The notes beneath the pieces were generated by a model. The model did not search any database. It saw only the letters and a program-made list of their open reading frames with translations, and was not told the origin of the DNA. From Allium sativum (taxonomy: Eukaryota; Streptophyta; Magnoliopsida; Asparagales; Amaryllidaceae): 64,000 nt of DNA. The DNA lies in contig CM060922.1 of NCBI GenBank assembly GCA_030737875.1, positions 305,775,456 through 305,839,455 on the forward strand, given 5' to 3'. This document shows positions 46,735-60,480 of the stretch, piece after piece (positions within the stretch are counted from its first letter, which is position 1; each line of letters opens with the position of its first letter). The translations under genes and the position numbers were made by a program.

Positions 46735-49700
46735 GTTTTCGGTAAAATTAATTACCATTTCACTTTCAAATCTAAGTAAAGATTTAACTATCGCTTTGGA
46801 GCAAAACTGGCGATACTCCATTCTCGATCCTTTTCTAGATTTGATAATTTAAATTATCAATTCACATTTCAATCTAATTGCAGATTCATTAAACTCCTTT
46901 TATTGGGTCAAAGAACTAATGTCATTCAAAACACAGTTCACGACAAACCCCAAATCACATTCTATTTATCATCGGGTTAAAGAACAAGTGTCATTTGAAA
47001 CACCCTTCACGATAAACCCACAAATCAATTCTATTTAAAATCCAATTCAAATCCAATTTATTTATTTAAAAATAAACGGGTTCTAATTTTAGTTCAAAAC
47101 TAATTCATTTCGATAAAAATCTATTTTTATCTTTTCAAATATGGAGTTTTTCATCCCAATTTTTCCTAAATTATTTCTTATGATTTTACACAAATTATTG
47201 CTATTTTTAATAATTTTATCAAGGCCCGTACAGTCGATTTCCATCAACGGCCATCGAACTGCACTTACAGCGACCTTTTTCAAATTTGATTTGGACGTAT
47301 CTCCGAATCCATCCGTTAGATTTTGAATTTCTAATATTCGTTAGAAAGCTCTTTTCGATACGAACCCAACGGTTCCGGTTTTAGGAGAATCCGACGGTCG
47401 GATCTCCCGTAATGTCCGTTTGAAATAAATGGTCGAAATTCACGAACTACCGCGGCGCGGCGCATTCTATTCAGGCCATTATATTATATATATAATACAT
47501 ATAATATATATTTCGTCGATTTCTATTTAAAACGAATTATATAAATAGTTTTGAATTCGTTTCAAAAACAATTTCAACTTCCATTTTAATTCGATCAAAA
47601 TTGAATTTTTCCTTATAAATTCGTTTTAAAATTCATTTCTATTCAATTCAAATTTCAATTCAATTTGAATTCATTTTCAATTCAATTCGAATTCGTTTTC
47701 AATTCAAATTGGTTTTCTATTCGATTCAATTCAAATTGGTTTTCTATTCGATTCAATTAAAATTGGTTATATATTCAATTCAAATCGAATTCGTTATATA
47801 TTCAATTCAAATCAAATTCGTTATATATTCAATTCAAATCAAATTCGTTATATATTCAATTCAAATCAAATTCGTTATATATTCAATTCAAATCAAATTC
47901 AATTCGTTTTCTAATCAAATCAAATCCAACTCGTTTTCTAATTAAATCAAATTCAATTCGTTTTCTATTCAAATCAAATCAAATTCATTTTCTAATTAAA
48001 TCAAATTCGTTTCAAATTGGTTTTCTATTTGATTCAATTCAAATTTCAATTCAATTTCGTTTTTTTTTCAATTCAAATTCGTTTTCTTTTCAATTCAAAT
48101 TCGTTTTAAATTCAAAAACGAATATAATCGATATAAATATCGTTCGCGTCAAAATAGCGCATCTCTAATCAACACGGCTTTATATTCAACAAATGGATCT
48201 ATATTTCTTTCAATACACGGCTCTATATCTTTGTCAACACACGACTAATCTCAACGAATGAGTACTGTCCACGTGTGACTATTTTTGTTATTTAATATAT
48301 TTTATGAAAATTAAGGTATCTATCGTTTGATATTAAATCAGACTCCAACCGTAAATTAGTAAGAGAACGATTCCCTGAGTATTAACCCCGAAGGCCGAAA
48401 CCAACATCAGATCAATTTCCAGGAGACCACTCATCTTATCTATTTTCCAATTAATTTCTAATTTTATATATGATAAAGATGTAAATTTTATTGTTAAAAT
48501 ATCTCGTTCAACACATGACTAATCTCAACGGATGAGTACGGTCAATACATGAACCTTTATATTATAATATTCTTTATTTTCTAAATTGGAATGAGGCCCA
48601 ATCAATTACCATATAAAGTTAATTATATGGATTCCATTCAACACATGTATATAATAGCGATGATAAATAATCAACCATCATCCAAAGTGCACTACACTGT
48701 ATAAGCATCAAATATAGATATCTAACGCTTATAACAGCCTGTCAATCAATCGATCGACATATTTAATCAATCAGGATGAGTGAACTTCAAATTTCATCCC
48801 AACACCCGTGTGGGGTTTCAAACAATCGAACACAGATTTTATTTGTGCAGTTGGGCGATGTGTAAAATTTATCGTCCCAATCAATGTCCTTCAAATAGGT
48901 GTACATAAACAAACCGTCCGGTTTGTAAATGAATATTTTATTTTATTCACTTCCACGTTAAAAATTATATTTTTAACGATAAAATATTTTATTTCAACAC
49001 ATGAATTTCTGTTCAGTTCACTTACAAAATAAAAATGATATTTTTATTTTTCTAACATATTTTAGGAAATTTCGGCGGCATAACGGCACGATACTAGAAA
49101 CGGGACAAGGCCTAGCCTTATCCCCGGTCTAGTGAAGGCCCACGCCATTCACACATCAATCAAATCAATTTCATTTCACCAAACAATTCAATTCAAACCA
49201 AATAATCTAACCAACTACACAATCAAACAAACAAGTCCATGGTCTGTGGACGATTGTGTCGGGTGCTACTAAACACCGTCTGCATCCTAGTATATATATA
49301 ACTAGAAAAAGGAAATTTAGAGTGAGAAGTTCTCACCGAAAGCTATCCCAACTTCACGACACTTCTAATGCAGGAAATCTTCACTGTTCTCGTCTCTTAT
49401 CACTTTCGTTGCCCGTAGCCACTACATATGTAAAAATCGAATTTTTACTTCGCTTTTCAATATATAAAAACTGAATTTTTACTATGCTATTCAATATATA
49501 AAAATCGAATTTTTACTATGCTGTTCAATATATAAAAATCGAATTTTTACTATGCTATTCAATATATAAAAATCGAATTTTTACTATGCTATTCAATATA
49601 TAAAAATCGAATTTTTCTATGCTATTCAATATATAAAAATCAAATTTTTACTTCGCTATTCAATATATAAAAATCGAATTTTTACTTCGCTATTCAATAT

Positions 49701-51413
49701 ATAAAAATCGAATTTTTACTTCGTTATTATATAGATAAAAATTTCGCCCTTTCAAATATAAAGATTTCATCGTTATAAAAATCACCTCTTTGTTTCAACG
49801 TATATATAATAAAAATCAGATTTTTATTTCGCTACATATACAAAGATGATATTTTTACTATCTTACCTATATAAAAATTATATTTTTTATACTTCTACAA
49901 CATAAAAGATTATATTTCTAATATTCCTATCATGTAAAAATTATATTTTTAATTCTCTACATAAACAAAAATCATATTTTTACATCTTTTATATAGTAAA
50001 GATTATATTTTTAATACTTTAAAAATATAAAAATCATATTTTTATTACTTTAAAAATATAAAAATCATATTTTTATTATCCTCTTCATTCTATTTATCTA
50101 AATCTAACTTTGCTTGTGTTAAAAAAAATCAAAACTTTCTCTATATAAAAAAACGCATCTTTCTTCTACGTAAAAATCCGATCTTTGTCAGACTAAAATT
50201 TCGACTGGGCGGAAAAAAGGGGGGTGGGGCTACGGTGAAGTCGCCGGGGGGGGGGGGGGTAAGGGTTGCGCGTCGGTTTTAGTGGCGGGGCTGTGTCGCG
50301 AGAGGAAGGGGGTTTCGGAGGTGGCGACGCGAGGTGGGGGGGTCTAGGCGGAGTGCGGCGGCGCGATTAGAGGGGGGGCGCCTGGATGATCGGTGGTGGC
50401 AGCGGCGGTGGAGGAAGCCGCTCCACCCTTCCGTCCTCTTCTTTCACTTTTTTTTTCTTTTTTTACTGATTGAACTAAATCGAACCGGGGGGGGGGGGGG
50501 CAGAGGGTATAGGAGAGGAAAGGTATTTTTTACTTTTTTATTTAATTATTTAATTCAAAAAGTTGACTTTTATTCGACCTCGAAACGAGGCCCACCGCCT
50601 GTCGTCCATAGCGTTTTACCCCCATTCCGAACACAATGGGATATGTATCGTAGGCTGATTCGATCGTTTCGATCAGTTTCCGTCAAAATCAAAATATAAC
50701 TCTATATATTGAATTTGAACGCGCATTTCAATTTACCGGGGTCACATACGAACTCTATAAATTCCAGAAAAATATTTTCTAGCTTCATATTGATGATACG
50801 GTCCTAACAAAACTAGTTTCGTCGAATTCTGAGACCGTTGGAAAAATGGCCATTTTCCAGTCGATTAAAATCAACTAAAACTGGTCAAACGCGTTTTCCT
50901 TTGCCTCGCTCACATATTGATTCGAAAAATTATGAAATTTGAAACCTAGCAATAATTTGACATCACGGATCCAACAAAAGTGGTTTCGTCGAAATCCGAG
51001 GTCGTTTGCAAAAAGTCTATTTTTAAGGGCCTGAATTCCATAGCGTCTATTTTCAACTGGACATATCTTTTGATTCCCGCTATGAAATCTCGATTTTTCG
51101 GATTCGTTGGAAAGATATCATCAATTAGATCCTATTATTTTTTGTTTCACTAAAATCCGGATTGTTTTGCACCCGGTACATTCAATTTGAAGTTTGAATC
51201 GAATTATCGAACTACCGCGCCATTTTAATTCAATTTATAATTATATATAATTATTTATATTCTAACGACGACGTATATAATATACGTTCTAAATATATTC
51301 AAAATAAACTTCTCGTCGATATTATTTAAAATAATCTATTTTAATTGTTCAAAATTCATTAAAATTGCCAAAATAAAAATTTTAAACTGGCTCAGAATTT
51401 CCGGGTTATTACA
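46735..51413 (-). mobile_element. E2 5' LTR (LTR B), main piece
   Basis: Collinear with 31937-36835 of LTR A and nearly identical. It holds the 27-bp array (47766-47905), 34-bp array (49434-49740), GC leader (50205-50505, G14 runs at 50246 and 50487) and the duplicated U3 module. A 185-bp segment present in A (35443-35627), which includes the leader's donor-like end, is missing at 50201-50204, with TCGA at both breakpoints. Confidence 0.9.
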
Positions 51414-51418
51414 ATATA
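51414..51418. repeat. Target duplication ATATA (right of E2)
   Basis: ATATA follows the LTR end GGGTTATTACA. E1 LTR sequence then resumes with GTATATGCACC, as at 57270. Confidence 0.8.
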
Positions 51419-53121
51419 TATGTATATGCACCTCCTATACATAGAGCAGGCTACATACTAACCACTCACCCTAAGGCACTGGATCCCACCCATACTTTTA
51501 GTAGACCAGGTTACCAAATCTTTAGCCACATGCCAAATCGTTTTATATCCCGAAGTAGGGAAAATCATTTCACAGCATAATAATCACAAGTACTTTCATA
51601 ATATAGTACTTCACATCAGCAGTTCACACATATGATCAGTCACTATTAATCGCATAACCTTTGAGCTTGTACGTCAAAAAGAAGGGTGTTAAGCAAGAGA
51701 ATAAATTCTCCGCCGCCAAACAGATACATCATTAATAGCAACTAATCGAATATGCGATGAACCACAATGTAAAACCATAATACATTTCTAAATCATTTTA
51801 GAAATCATAAAGTTTTGGGCCTCGAAATCCTTTCTGTTTATAAACATTTTTATAAAACATTCCCTGTCCAAAATCGGGAATACATTTTTCACTTAAGAAA
51901 AATATCATTTCAAAGTCATTCATCAAATTTGAAATGAACTCAACGACATCGCTAAACATCACATAGTCAAATCGTGAAGTGTTTCACAAGATGTTAGCAT
52001 ACAGATATTTCTACCCAACCCAATGCTAAATGTAAAAGCATATTCTGCTCATAAACTGGCCGAGCACAATCTAGACAATCAATCAACCACAATCAATATC
52101 AACAACCAAGTAAATTTGATTTAATCACATCACGTGTTTTGGTAAATTCAATTACCATTTATTCATTCACAATCTAATTAAAGATTTATTCAAACTCCAA
52201 GTGGTTTTAATCCCAAAAATCATTTCTTATTGATTGTTCAACTTTCTGGAAATTAATCCTGCTTTTACTCGGGTTAAAGAACTAATGTCATTTAAACACA
52301 ATTCACGACAAACCCAAAATCCAATTTCAATTCAATTCCAATTAAATATTAATTAACTGGTAAACTTCATTAAATCATAATTAAAAGATTTATTCTTTTC
52401 TCATCGGGGTTAAAGAACGGTGTTAACGAAGGCACCATTCACGACAAACCCAAATCCATTTGATATTAAATACAAGGCTCTGAATAGAAAATATATCGGC
52501 TTATATTCAATATCAAATTCTAAAATTAACAAAAATCGTTTTGGAATAACGATATACATCTTCCAAATTCCTCCACAATGTCCGTATAATCACGGAAATC
52601 ATTATCGATATATTCCGAAAATAATTTCAATTCAAATCCATTCCAATTCATATATTGGAAATTCTGATTATTTTTAAAACCATTTCAAATCCAGTTTATT
52701 TATTTCTAAAATTAAATAAATTATTATTCTAGTTAATAACTAGTTCATTTCGATAAAAATGTATTTTTATCTTTTCAAATATGGAATTTTTTATCCCAAT
52801 TCTTTCCAAATCATTTGTTATGATTTTACACAAATTGTTGATATTTTTAATAATTTTATTAAGGCCCGTACAGTCGGTTTCCAATAACGGCCACCGAACT
52901 GCACTTACAGCGACCTTTTCTAAATTTGATTTGGACATAATTCCACATCCAACCGTTAGATTTCAAATCTCTCATATTTGTTAGAATGCTTTTTTCTATA
53001 CGAACCCAACGATTCCGGTTTTAGGAGAATCCGAAGATCGGATCTCCCGTAATATCCGTCCAAAGTCAATGGTCGAAATTCGCGAACTACCGCGACGCGA
53101 CGCATTCTATTCAGGTCATTC

Positions 53122-53153
<32 letters not shown>

Positions 53154-53421
53154 TCAATTTACATTTAAAACATATTTTATAAATCGTTTTAAATTCGTTT
53201 TCAAAACGATTTCAACTTCATATTCAATTTCTAATCAAAATTGAATATTCCTTTACATGATAATTTTATACATCTCATATATATGTTAAAAATAATATTT
53301 TTAACCAATCAACATTTATTTCATTCACACTTCATATATATATGTATATTATTCACTTCTTATATATATAAAATTCATTTCATATATACATTAATTTTCA
53401 TTTCATATATATATATATATC

Positions 53422-53452
<31 letters not shown>

Positions 53453-53455
53453 TCC

Positions 53456-53830
53456 ACATCGTATATACATTTCATTCACATCGCATTTATATATAATTTC
53501 TTATTGTATATACATTTCATTCATATCGCATTTATGTATAATTTCATTCACATCGTGTTTATATATAACTTCATATCGTATATACATTTCATTCACATTG
53601 CATTTATATATAATTTCATAACGTATATACATTTCATTCATATAACATTTATATATAATTTCATATCGCATTTATATATAATTTCATATCGTATATACAT
53701 TTCATTCATATCGCATTTATATATAATTTCATATCGTATATACATTTCATTCATATCGCATTTATATATAATTTCATATCGTATATACATTTCATTCATA
53801 TCGCATTTATATATAATTTCATTCACACTT
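53456..53830. repeat. 45-bp tandem array in E1 3' LTR
   Basis: Units of CATTTCATTCATATCGCATT plus TATATATAATTTCATATCGTATATA. With 45 being a multiple of three, the array gives false frames on both strands. Confidence 0.9.
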
Positions 53831-54289
53831 CATACATACAATAAAAATGTTAATTTTATTGTTCAAAGAATTTATTCAACACACATATTACAACACAATC
53901 ATCATACAACAATACAAACAAGTCGTCCATGATCTGTAGACTACGAAGAGCAGTTCATATATGCAGTTATAAAATAAATAATGGTACATAAATTATTTTT
54001 AGTGAGAGAATTCTCACTTTGGCTTTTATTTCTGAATTCCCGTTCAGTTCTGATTTTGAATTTTCCTGAAATTCTGAATTGTTCCAAATCACTCCTAGTC
54101 AGTTTCATGTTGAAGTGCTCGATCCATGATTCCAACGCACTTCGAATCGTTCGATTTCGCTGCTGTACGGACAAGATATGGTCATTCGAATGTTAATCAC
54201 ATTAAAGAATAATTAAATATATAATTAACATTAATTATTATTCTAATTCCCTTAACCCTTCTTCTCTATCATATGCTCCAGTAAACGAG

Positions 54290-54660
54290 AAACCCAAAAC
54301 GCAAAAACCCTCGTGCCCTAGGGCTGATAATTGCCCCCTAACTGGACCCATAGTCGTCGATCAGGAATGTTCATATGAACCGCCTCCTTCCCTCCTCCCA
54401 TCGCCAGAAATCGCATGGGTTTCGAACCCCAATCTGGCATGGAAATAGCCCCCGAACCGGTGATGTTTGAACCAAGAATTCGAATCAATTTCTCTACGAG
54501 AATTGATCACAAGCATATGAATTTGAAGAGCATGAGATGCTCTATGATTTTCATGTAATGAGTTTTAATTAGAACTGCGTAAATTGAAGGAGATTAGAGA
54601 GAAAAATCGCAAGTTCTTGGCCCTCCATTCTTTGTGGCGGTGCACAGATAATAGAGAGGA
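54290..54660 (-). other. Leader region of E1 3' LTR
   Basis: Less GC-rich than in E2. On the minus strand a frame of about 45 codons includes MGGGKEAVHMNIPDRRLWVQ and stops after NYQP. The partner LTR has MGGGKEVLHVSIPDRRLCVR and the same stop. The two copies differ mainly at amino-acid-changing positions, so protein constraint is not shown. No known domain. Confidence 0.4.
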
Positions 54661-54661
54661 A

Positions 54662-54687
54662 TTAGGGTTTTAGAATTCCCTTTTATA
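54662..54687 (-). promoter_or_regulatory. TATA box and telo-box of E1 3' LTR
   Basis: Minus GGGGTATAAAAGGG (TATA at 54678-54687), then AAACCCTAA (54662-54670), a plant telo-box common near transcription starts of highly expressed genes. It lies 0.92-0.95 kb from the LTR start and is conserved in the partner LTR at 60468-60493. Confidence 0.7.
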
Positions 54688-55612
54688 CCCCCTTTTTATT
54701 TTTATTAGTATTTAATTCCAATTTTTCTTGTTTATTATTCCAAACGCAAAATCGAACCCAACCACTGTCGCCTCTAGCTAAATACCCCCATTGCAAACAC
54801 AATGGGATATGTTCCGTAAGCCAATTCGACTGTTACGATCAGTTATTCTTCAAATTAAAATATAAATCAATTTATATTTATATTTAATTTAAACGTACAT
54901 TTTTAATTACTGGTGCCACATACTAACTCTGAAAATTCCAGAAAAATTATTCTTAGCTTCGTATTAAAGATATGGTCCTAACAAAACTAATTTCTTCAAA
55001 TTTGAAGACCGTTTGAAAAATGGCCATTTTCTGGTCGATCCAAATTGATTGAAATAGTCAAAACACGTTTTCTTTTGTCACGCTCACATATTGATTCCAT
55101 AAATTATAAAAATTGGAATCTAGCAATAACTTGACATCTGAATCCAACAAAAGTGGTTTCGTCGAAAATGGAGGTCGTTTGCAAAATGGCTATTTTTAAG
55201 GGCCATTATATTATATAAAAAATATATAAATTCCACAGTGACTTTTCTGAATTTTAAATTGGGCGTACTTGCACTCTATAAAGTGAAATCTCAGTTTCTT
55301 ACATCCGCCAGAAAGATATCATCAAACAGATTCAAATATTTCTTGTTTCGTCCACTTCTGACTTATAATGAATTCTGTATATTCAATTGAAATTAGAAAT
55401 CGAATTTTCAAACTACCGCGCCATTTTCAATTCCTTTTATATTTAAAAACAAATATTTATATTCTAACGTCGATTCAAATAAATGTATACGTTCTAATTC
55501 TATTCAAAATAAATTTCTTGTCATTATTATTTAAAATAAATCATTTTAAATATTCAAAATTCATCAAAATTACCAAAATAAAAATTTTAAATTGGCTCGG
55601 AGTTTTCGGGTT

Positions 55613-56404
55613 CACTTTAAATCTTTCGGTCCTCGAAACGGAACGGAGTTGAAAGTTGTTTAACCAACCAACTCAACTTTCATTCTGGCGTTCATTCTTC
55701 AACTTTTCAGTTTTTAAGAATTTCTAATTTTTCAAAAATTTGGCTAACACCCTAAATTTTCGAAAAATTTCGCCATTACCTCCTTTGTACGGGAGCACTG
55801 GGAAAATCCCCAAACTGCCACACAGGCCCTCGCATCTCAAAAAGAAAAAGAAAAGGCCAAGCGGCTAGCCAATCGGCTCATAAAATCATCCAAACCCAAT
55901 AAATTAGTAAACATGTACCTATTTGTCGGGCATAAAATTTTATTCCTCTTCTCTAGCCTCCTTGCAATGAATTTTTCAATGTATAGACATGTATATGCAT
56001 GCAATTTCAAACAATTTTCAATTCAGTTCAACATTTTGATTCAATTTGGCTAACGGTTCAAAATTTTAATTAATCAAACCAATAATCATACAGCACAACC
56101 ATCAATCAATTTGTTGATTATCCTTTCAAACATATAACTTTAATATATTCAAAATCATATTTTTAAAACCAAATTATATATATAATCACAAATACGATAT
56201 TTATAAACATATGACTCTAAACTCATTCTGGGGCATTTCTAACCCCATCTCTGACGAGTCACTCATTCTAGAATGTTACTGATTCTATCTCTAATGAGGA
56301 TTCGTTCAATGGATATTACTAATCCTACCTCTGATGAGTCTTTTATCCTGTTCTAATGAGTTGAACCCCCAAAGATTTGAGTTAACCAAAGCTCTAATAC
56401 CAGC
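55613..56404 (-). other. E1 internal region (non-coding)
   Basis: It has a TTTCGAGGACCGAAAG motif (55621-55637, minus), the conserved core (about 55735-55990) and, upstream in sense, three TCTxATGAGT/TCTGACGAGTC-type repeats at 56250-56345. It ends in the PBS TGGTATTAGAGCTTTGGT. The core reads ...FIARRLEKRNKILCPTNRYMF... and DDFMSRLASRLAFSFSF, then a stop, then ...MAKFFENLGC. The PPT is partly deleted. Confidence 0.83.
56385..56402 (-). other. E1 primer binding site
   Basis: Minus TGGTATTAGAGCTTTGGT, two bases after the LTR end CGTTACA. Same sequence as in E2. Confidence 0.88.
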
Positions 56405-57236
56405 TGTAACGATACGGATTTCGCCCGGACTTAATCGATCGCTAAACCGACTAAGACCATTTGAATTCCGTATACGCTAACTCTTGGCATACAATACATC
56501 ATAACAAATAAGAGAAGACTATTATAGACATCATAATAATGTTACATCAGAGTACAAAATATACCAGAGTATATCAAAAATAATACAGCGGAAGATTTAC
56601 TTACAATAAATGTAAAACAATGCAGCGGAAACAAATAAACTAACACAGCGGAAGACTATCAATGCTTTGGACAACTTTATGCTTCAATCTATAATCCTAC
56701 TCATATATCTGCAACATAAACTACTCGACTGTCCGTGTGGAAAAGATGGGAACCCGAGTTTGCAAGGGAAAAGAAAACTACAGGTCAGTCATGGGACTGG
56801 TGTGAGAAACTCTAAACAGTTAAAATTAAATTATTTAATAACTAGACAAATCATAGGACCACGCCGCTAACGCGGAATGGGTTTACCCCCATGAACGCCA
56901 GTGTATAAACAACAATTAGTAATATAGATATGGATCTACTATGCATCAATCAACATGCAATATCCCAATATATCCATTTAGATTAATCACCACACTTTGA
57001 TTTTCCAAATCAATTCAATTTACAGAAATTATTCCTTTGGGCTTTATTTCTCGATTTCTGTTTCAATTCATTTGAAATACATATCTAACTTTTATATTGA
57101 AGTAGACTTCACTTCAGGATTTCAAACCAAATCTTTGGAAATATGAATTCCAAAACAATAACAATGCATATAAACAAGTATGCAACCAAATATCGGGCTC
57201 CCCTCAGACAAGGCAAAGGGCACGTACCTAAGCAAC

Positions 57237-57279
<43 letters not shown>

Positions 57280-58937
57280 GCACCACCCACACATGGAGCA
57301 GGCTACAACTGACCACTGACCGGGTTACCAAATGTTTAGCCACATACCAAATCATTTCATATCCCGAAGTAGGGAAAATCATTTCACAGCATAATAATCA
57401 CAAGTGCTTTCATAATATAGTACTTCACATCAGCAGTTCACACATATGATCAGTCATTATTAATCACATAACCTTTGAGCTCGTACGTCACAAAGAAGGG
57501 TGTTAAGAATGAGAATAAATTCTCCGCCACCAAACAGATACATCATTAATAGAAACTAATCGCATATCCGATTGAAACACAATGTAAAACCATAATACAT
57601 TTCTAAATCATTTTAGAAATCATCGGGTTTTGGGCCTCGAAATAATTGCTGTTTTATAAACATTTTTATAAAACATTCGCTGTCCAAAATCGGGAATACA
57701 TTTCTTCACTTAAGAAAAATATCATTTCAAAATCATTCATCAAATTTGAAATGAACTCAACGACATCGCTAAACATCTCATAGTCAAATCGTTAAGTGTT
57801 TCACAAGATGTTAGCATACATATATTTCTACCCAACCCAATGCTAAATGTAAAAGCATATTCTGCTCATAAACTGGTCAAGCACAACCTAAACAATCAAT
57901 CAACCACAATCAATATCAACAACCAAGTAAATTTGATTTAATCACATCACATGTTTTAGTAAATTCAATTAACATTTATTCATTCACAATCTAATTAAAG
58001 ATTTATTCAAACTCCAAGTTGTTTTAATCCCAAAAATCAATTCGTATTGATTGTTCAACTTTCTGGAAATTAATCCTGCTTTTACTCGGGTTAAAGAACT
58101 AATGTCATTTAAACACAGTTCATGACAAACCCAAAATCCAATTTCAATTCAGTTCCAATTAAATATTAATTAACTGGTAAACTTCATTAAATCTTAATTA
58201 AAAGATTTATTCTTTTCTCATCGGGGTTTAAGAATGGTGTTAATGAAGAGACCATTCACGACAAACCCTAATCCAATTTGATATTAAATACAAGGCTCTG
58301 AATAGAAAATATATCGGCTTACATTCAATATTAAATTATGAAATCAACAAATATCGTATTGGAATAACGATATATATATCTTCCAAATTCCTCCACAATG
58401 TCCGTATAATCACGGAATCCAATATCGATATATTCCGAAAATAATTTCGATTCAAATCCATTCCAATTCATATATTGGAAATTCTGATTCTTTTTAAAAC
58501 CATTTCAAATCCAATTTATTTATTTCTAAAAATAAATAAATTATTATTCTAGTTAATAACTAGTTCATTTCGATAAAAATGTATTTTTATCTTTTCAAAT
58601 ATGGAAATTTTCTTCCTAATTCTTTCCAAATCATTTGTTATGATTTTACACAAATTATTGATATTTTTAATAATTTTATTAAGGCCCGTACAGTCGATTT
58701 CCAATAACGGCCACCGAACTGCACTTACAGCAAACTTTTCTAAATTTGATTTGGACATAATTCCAAATCCAACTGTTAGATTTCAAACCTCTCATATTTG
58801 TTAGAAGACTCTTTTTGATAAGAACCCAACGGTTTCGGTTTTAGGAGAATTCGACGGTCGGATTTCCCGTAATATCTATCCGAAGTCAATGGTCGAAATT
58901 CGCGAACTGCCGCGACGAGGCGCGTTCTATTCAGGCC

Positions 58938-58980
<43 letters not shown>

Positions 58981-59279
58981 TATAATATATATTTCATCAA
59001 TTTCCATTTAAAAATATTTTATAAATCGTTTTAAATTCATTTTCAAAACGATTTCAACTTCATATTCAATTTCTAATCAAAATTGAATATTCCTTTACAT
59101 GATAATTTTATACATCTTATATATATGTTAAAAATAATATTTTTAACCAATCAACATTTATTTCATTCACACTTCATATATATATTATTCACTTCTTATA
59201 TATATATATAATTCATTTCATATATACACTATTTTTCATTTCATATATATATATATTTCATTTCATATATATATATTGA

Positions 59280-59632
59280 TTCCACATCGTATATACATTT
59301 CATTCACATCGCATTTTATATATAATTTCATATTGTATATACATTTTATTCATATTGCATTTATATATAATTTCATTCACATCGCGTTTATATATAGTTT
59401 CATATCGTATATACATTTCACTCACATCGCATTTATATATAATTTCATATCATATATACATTTCATTCATACCGCATTTATATATAATTTCATATCGTAT
59501 ATACATTTCATTCATATCGCATTTATTTATAATTTCATATCGTATATACATTTCACTCATATCGCATTTATATATAATTTCATATCGTATATTCATTTCA
59601 TTCATATCGGATTTATATATAATTTCATTCAC
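59280..59632. repeat. 45-bp tandem array in E1 5' LTR
   Basis: Same unit as 53456-53830, about seven or eight copies. Confidence 0.88.
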
Positions 59633-60069
59633 ACTTCATACTTACAATAAAAATGTTAATTTTATTGTTCAAACAATTTATTCAACACACATATCATAAC
59701 ACAATCATCATACAACAATACAAATTAGTCGTCCATGGTCTGTGGATGACGGAGAGCAGTTCATATATGCAGTTATAAAATAAATAACGGTTCACAAATA
59801 ATTTTTAGTGAGAGAATTCTCACTTTGTCTTTTATTTCTGAATTTCCGTTCAGTTCTGATTTTGAATTTTCCTGAAATTCTGAATTGCTCCAAATCACTC
59901 CTAGTCAGTTCCATGTTGAAGTGCACGATCCCATGATTCCAACGCTCTTCGAATCGTTTGATTTTGCTGCTGTACGGACAAGATATGGTCGTTCGAATGT
60001 TAATTACATTAAAGAATAATTAAATATACAATTAACTTTAATTATTATTCTAATTCCCTTAACCTTCCT

Positions 60070-60480
60070 TCTCTATCGTATGCTCCCGTAAACGAGAAAC
60101 CCAAAACGCCAAAACCCTCGTGCCCTAGGGCTGATAATCGCCCCCCAACCGGACACATAATCGTCGATCAGGAATGCTCACATGAAGCACCTCCTTCCCT
60201 CCTCCCATTGCCAGAAACTGCTAAAGTTTCGAACCCCAATCCAGCGCGGAAACAGCCCCAAACCGATGATGTTTGAACCAAGAATTCGAACCAATTTCTC
60301 TACGAGAATTGATCACAAGCATATGAATTTGAAGAGCATGAGATGCTCTATGATTTTCATGTAATGAGATTTAATTAGAACAGCGTAGATTGAGGGAGAT
60401 TAGAGAGGAAAATCGCAAGTTCTGGGCCCTCCGTTCTTTGTGGCGACGCACAGATAATAGAGAGGAATTAGGGTTTTAGA
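60070..60480 (-). other. Leader region of E1 5' LTR
   Basis: Counterpart of 54290-54660, with the same arrangement of telo-box, CTCTCTATTATCTG, ATGAAAATCATAGAGCATCT (short upstream frame) and the MGGGKE frame. The plus-strand frame 60182-60364 is the shadow of this strand. Confidence 0.4.

Larger units (their letters stand above)
29889..51413 (-). mobile_element. E2: full giant-LTR element nested in E1
   Basis: Minus-sense element with LTR A (29889-36835, 6947 bp), internal region 36836-37866 (1031 bp) and LTR B (37867-39907 plus 46735-51413, 6720 bp without the nested solo LTR). The two LTRs are nearly identical by eye, apart from a 185-bp deletion in B and a few indels, so this is a recent insertion. 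The LTRs make up about 93% of the element. No coding capacity for gag or pol was found. Confidence 0.92.
51419..55612 (-). mobile_element. E1 3' LTR, main piece
   Basis: Collinear with 57260-61418. It contains a 45-bp array (53456-53830), a (TA)n run (53125-53145), the leader with TATA box (54290-54690), the duplicated U3 module (about 54930-55190) and the head. The terminal head bases are lost: the sequence goes from TTTTCGGGTT straight into CACTTTAAATC, so LTR end ATTACA and the G-rich part of the PPT are deleted. Confidence 0.87.

Noticed and set aside
53241..53932. Ile/Tyr/His-rich frames resembling membrane proteins
   Set aside because: Products of a 45-bp TA-rich array, also at 59276-59699.
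54290..54660. Conserved small protein MGGGKE...YQP in E1 LTRs
   Set aside because: Two copies differ mainly at amino-acid-changing sites, and it is not found in other LTRs. Kept only as a leader description.
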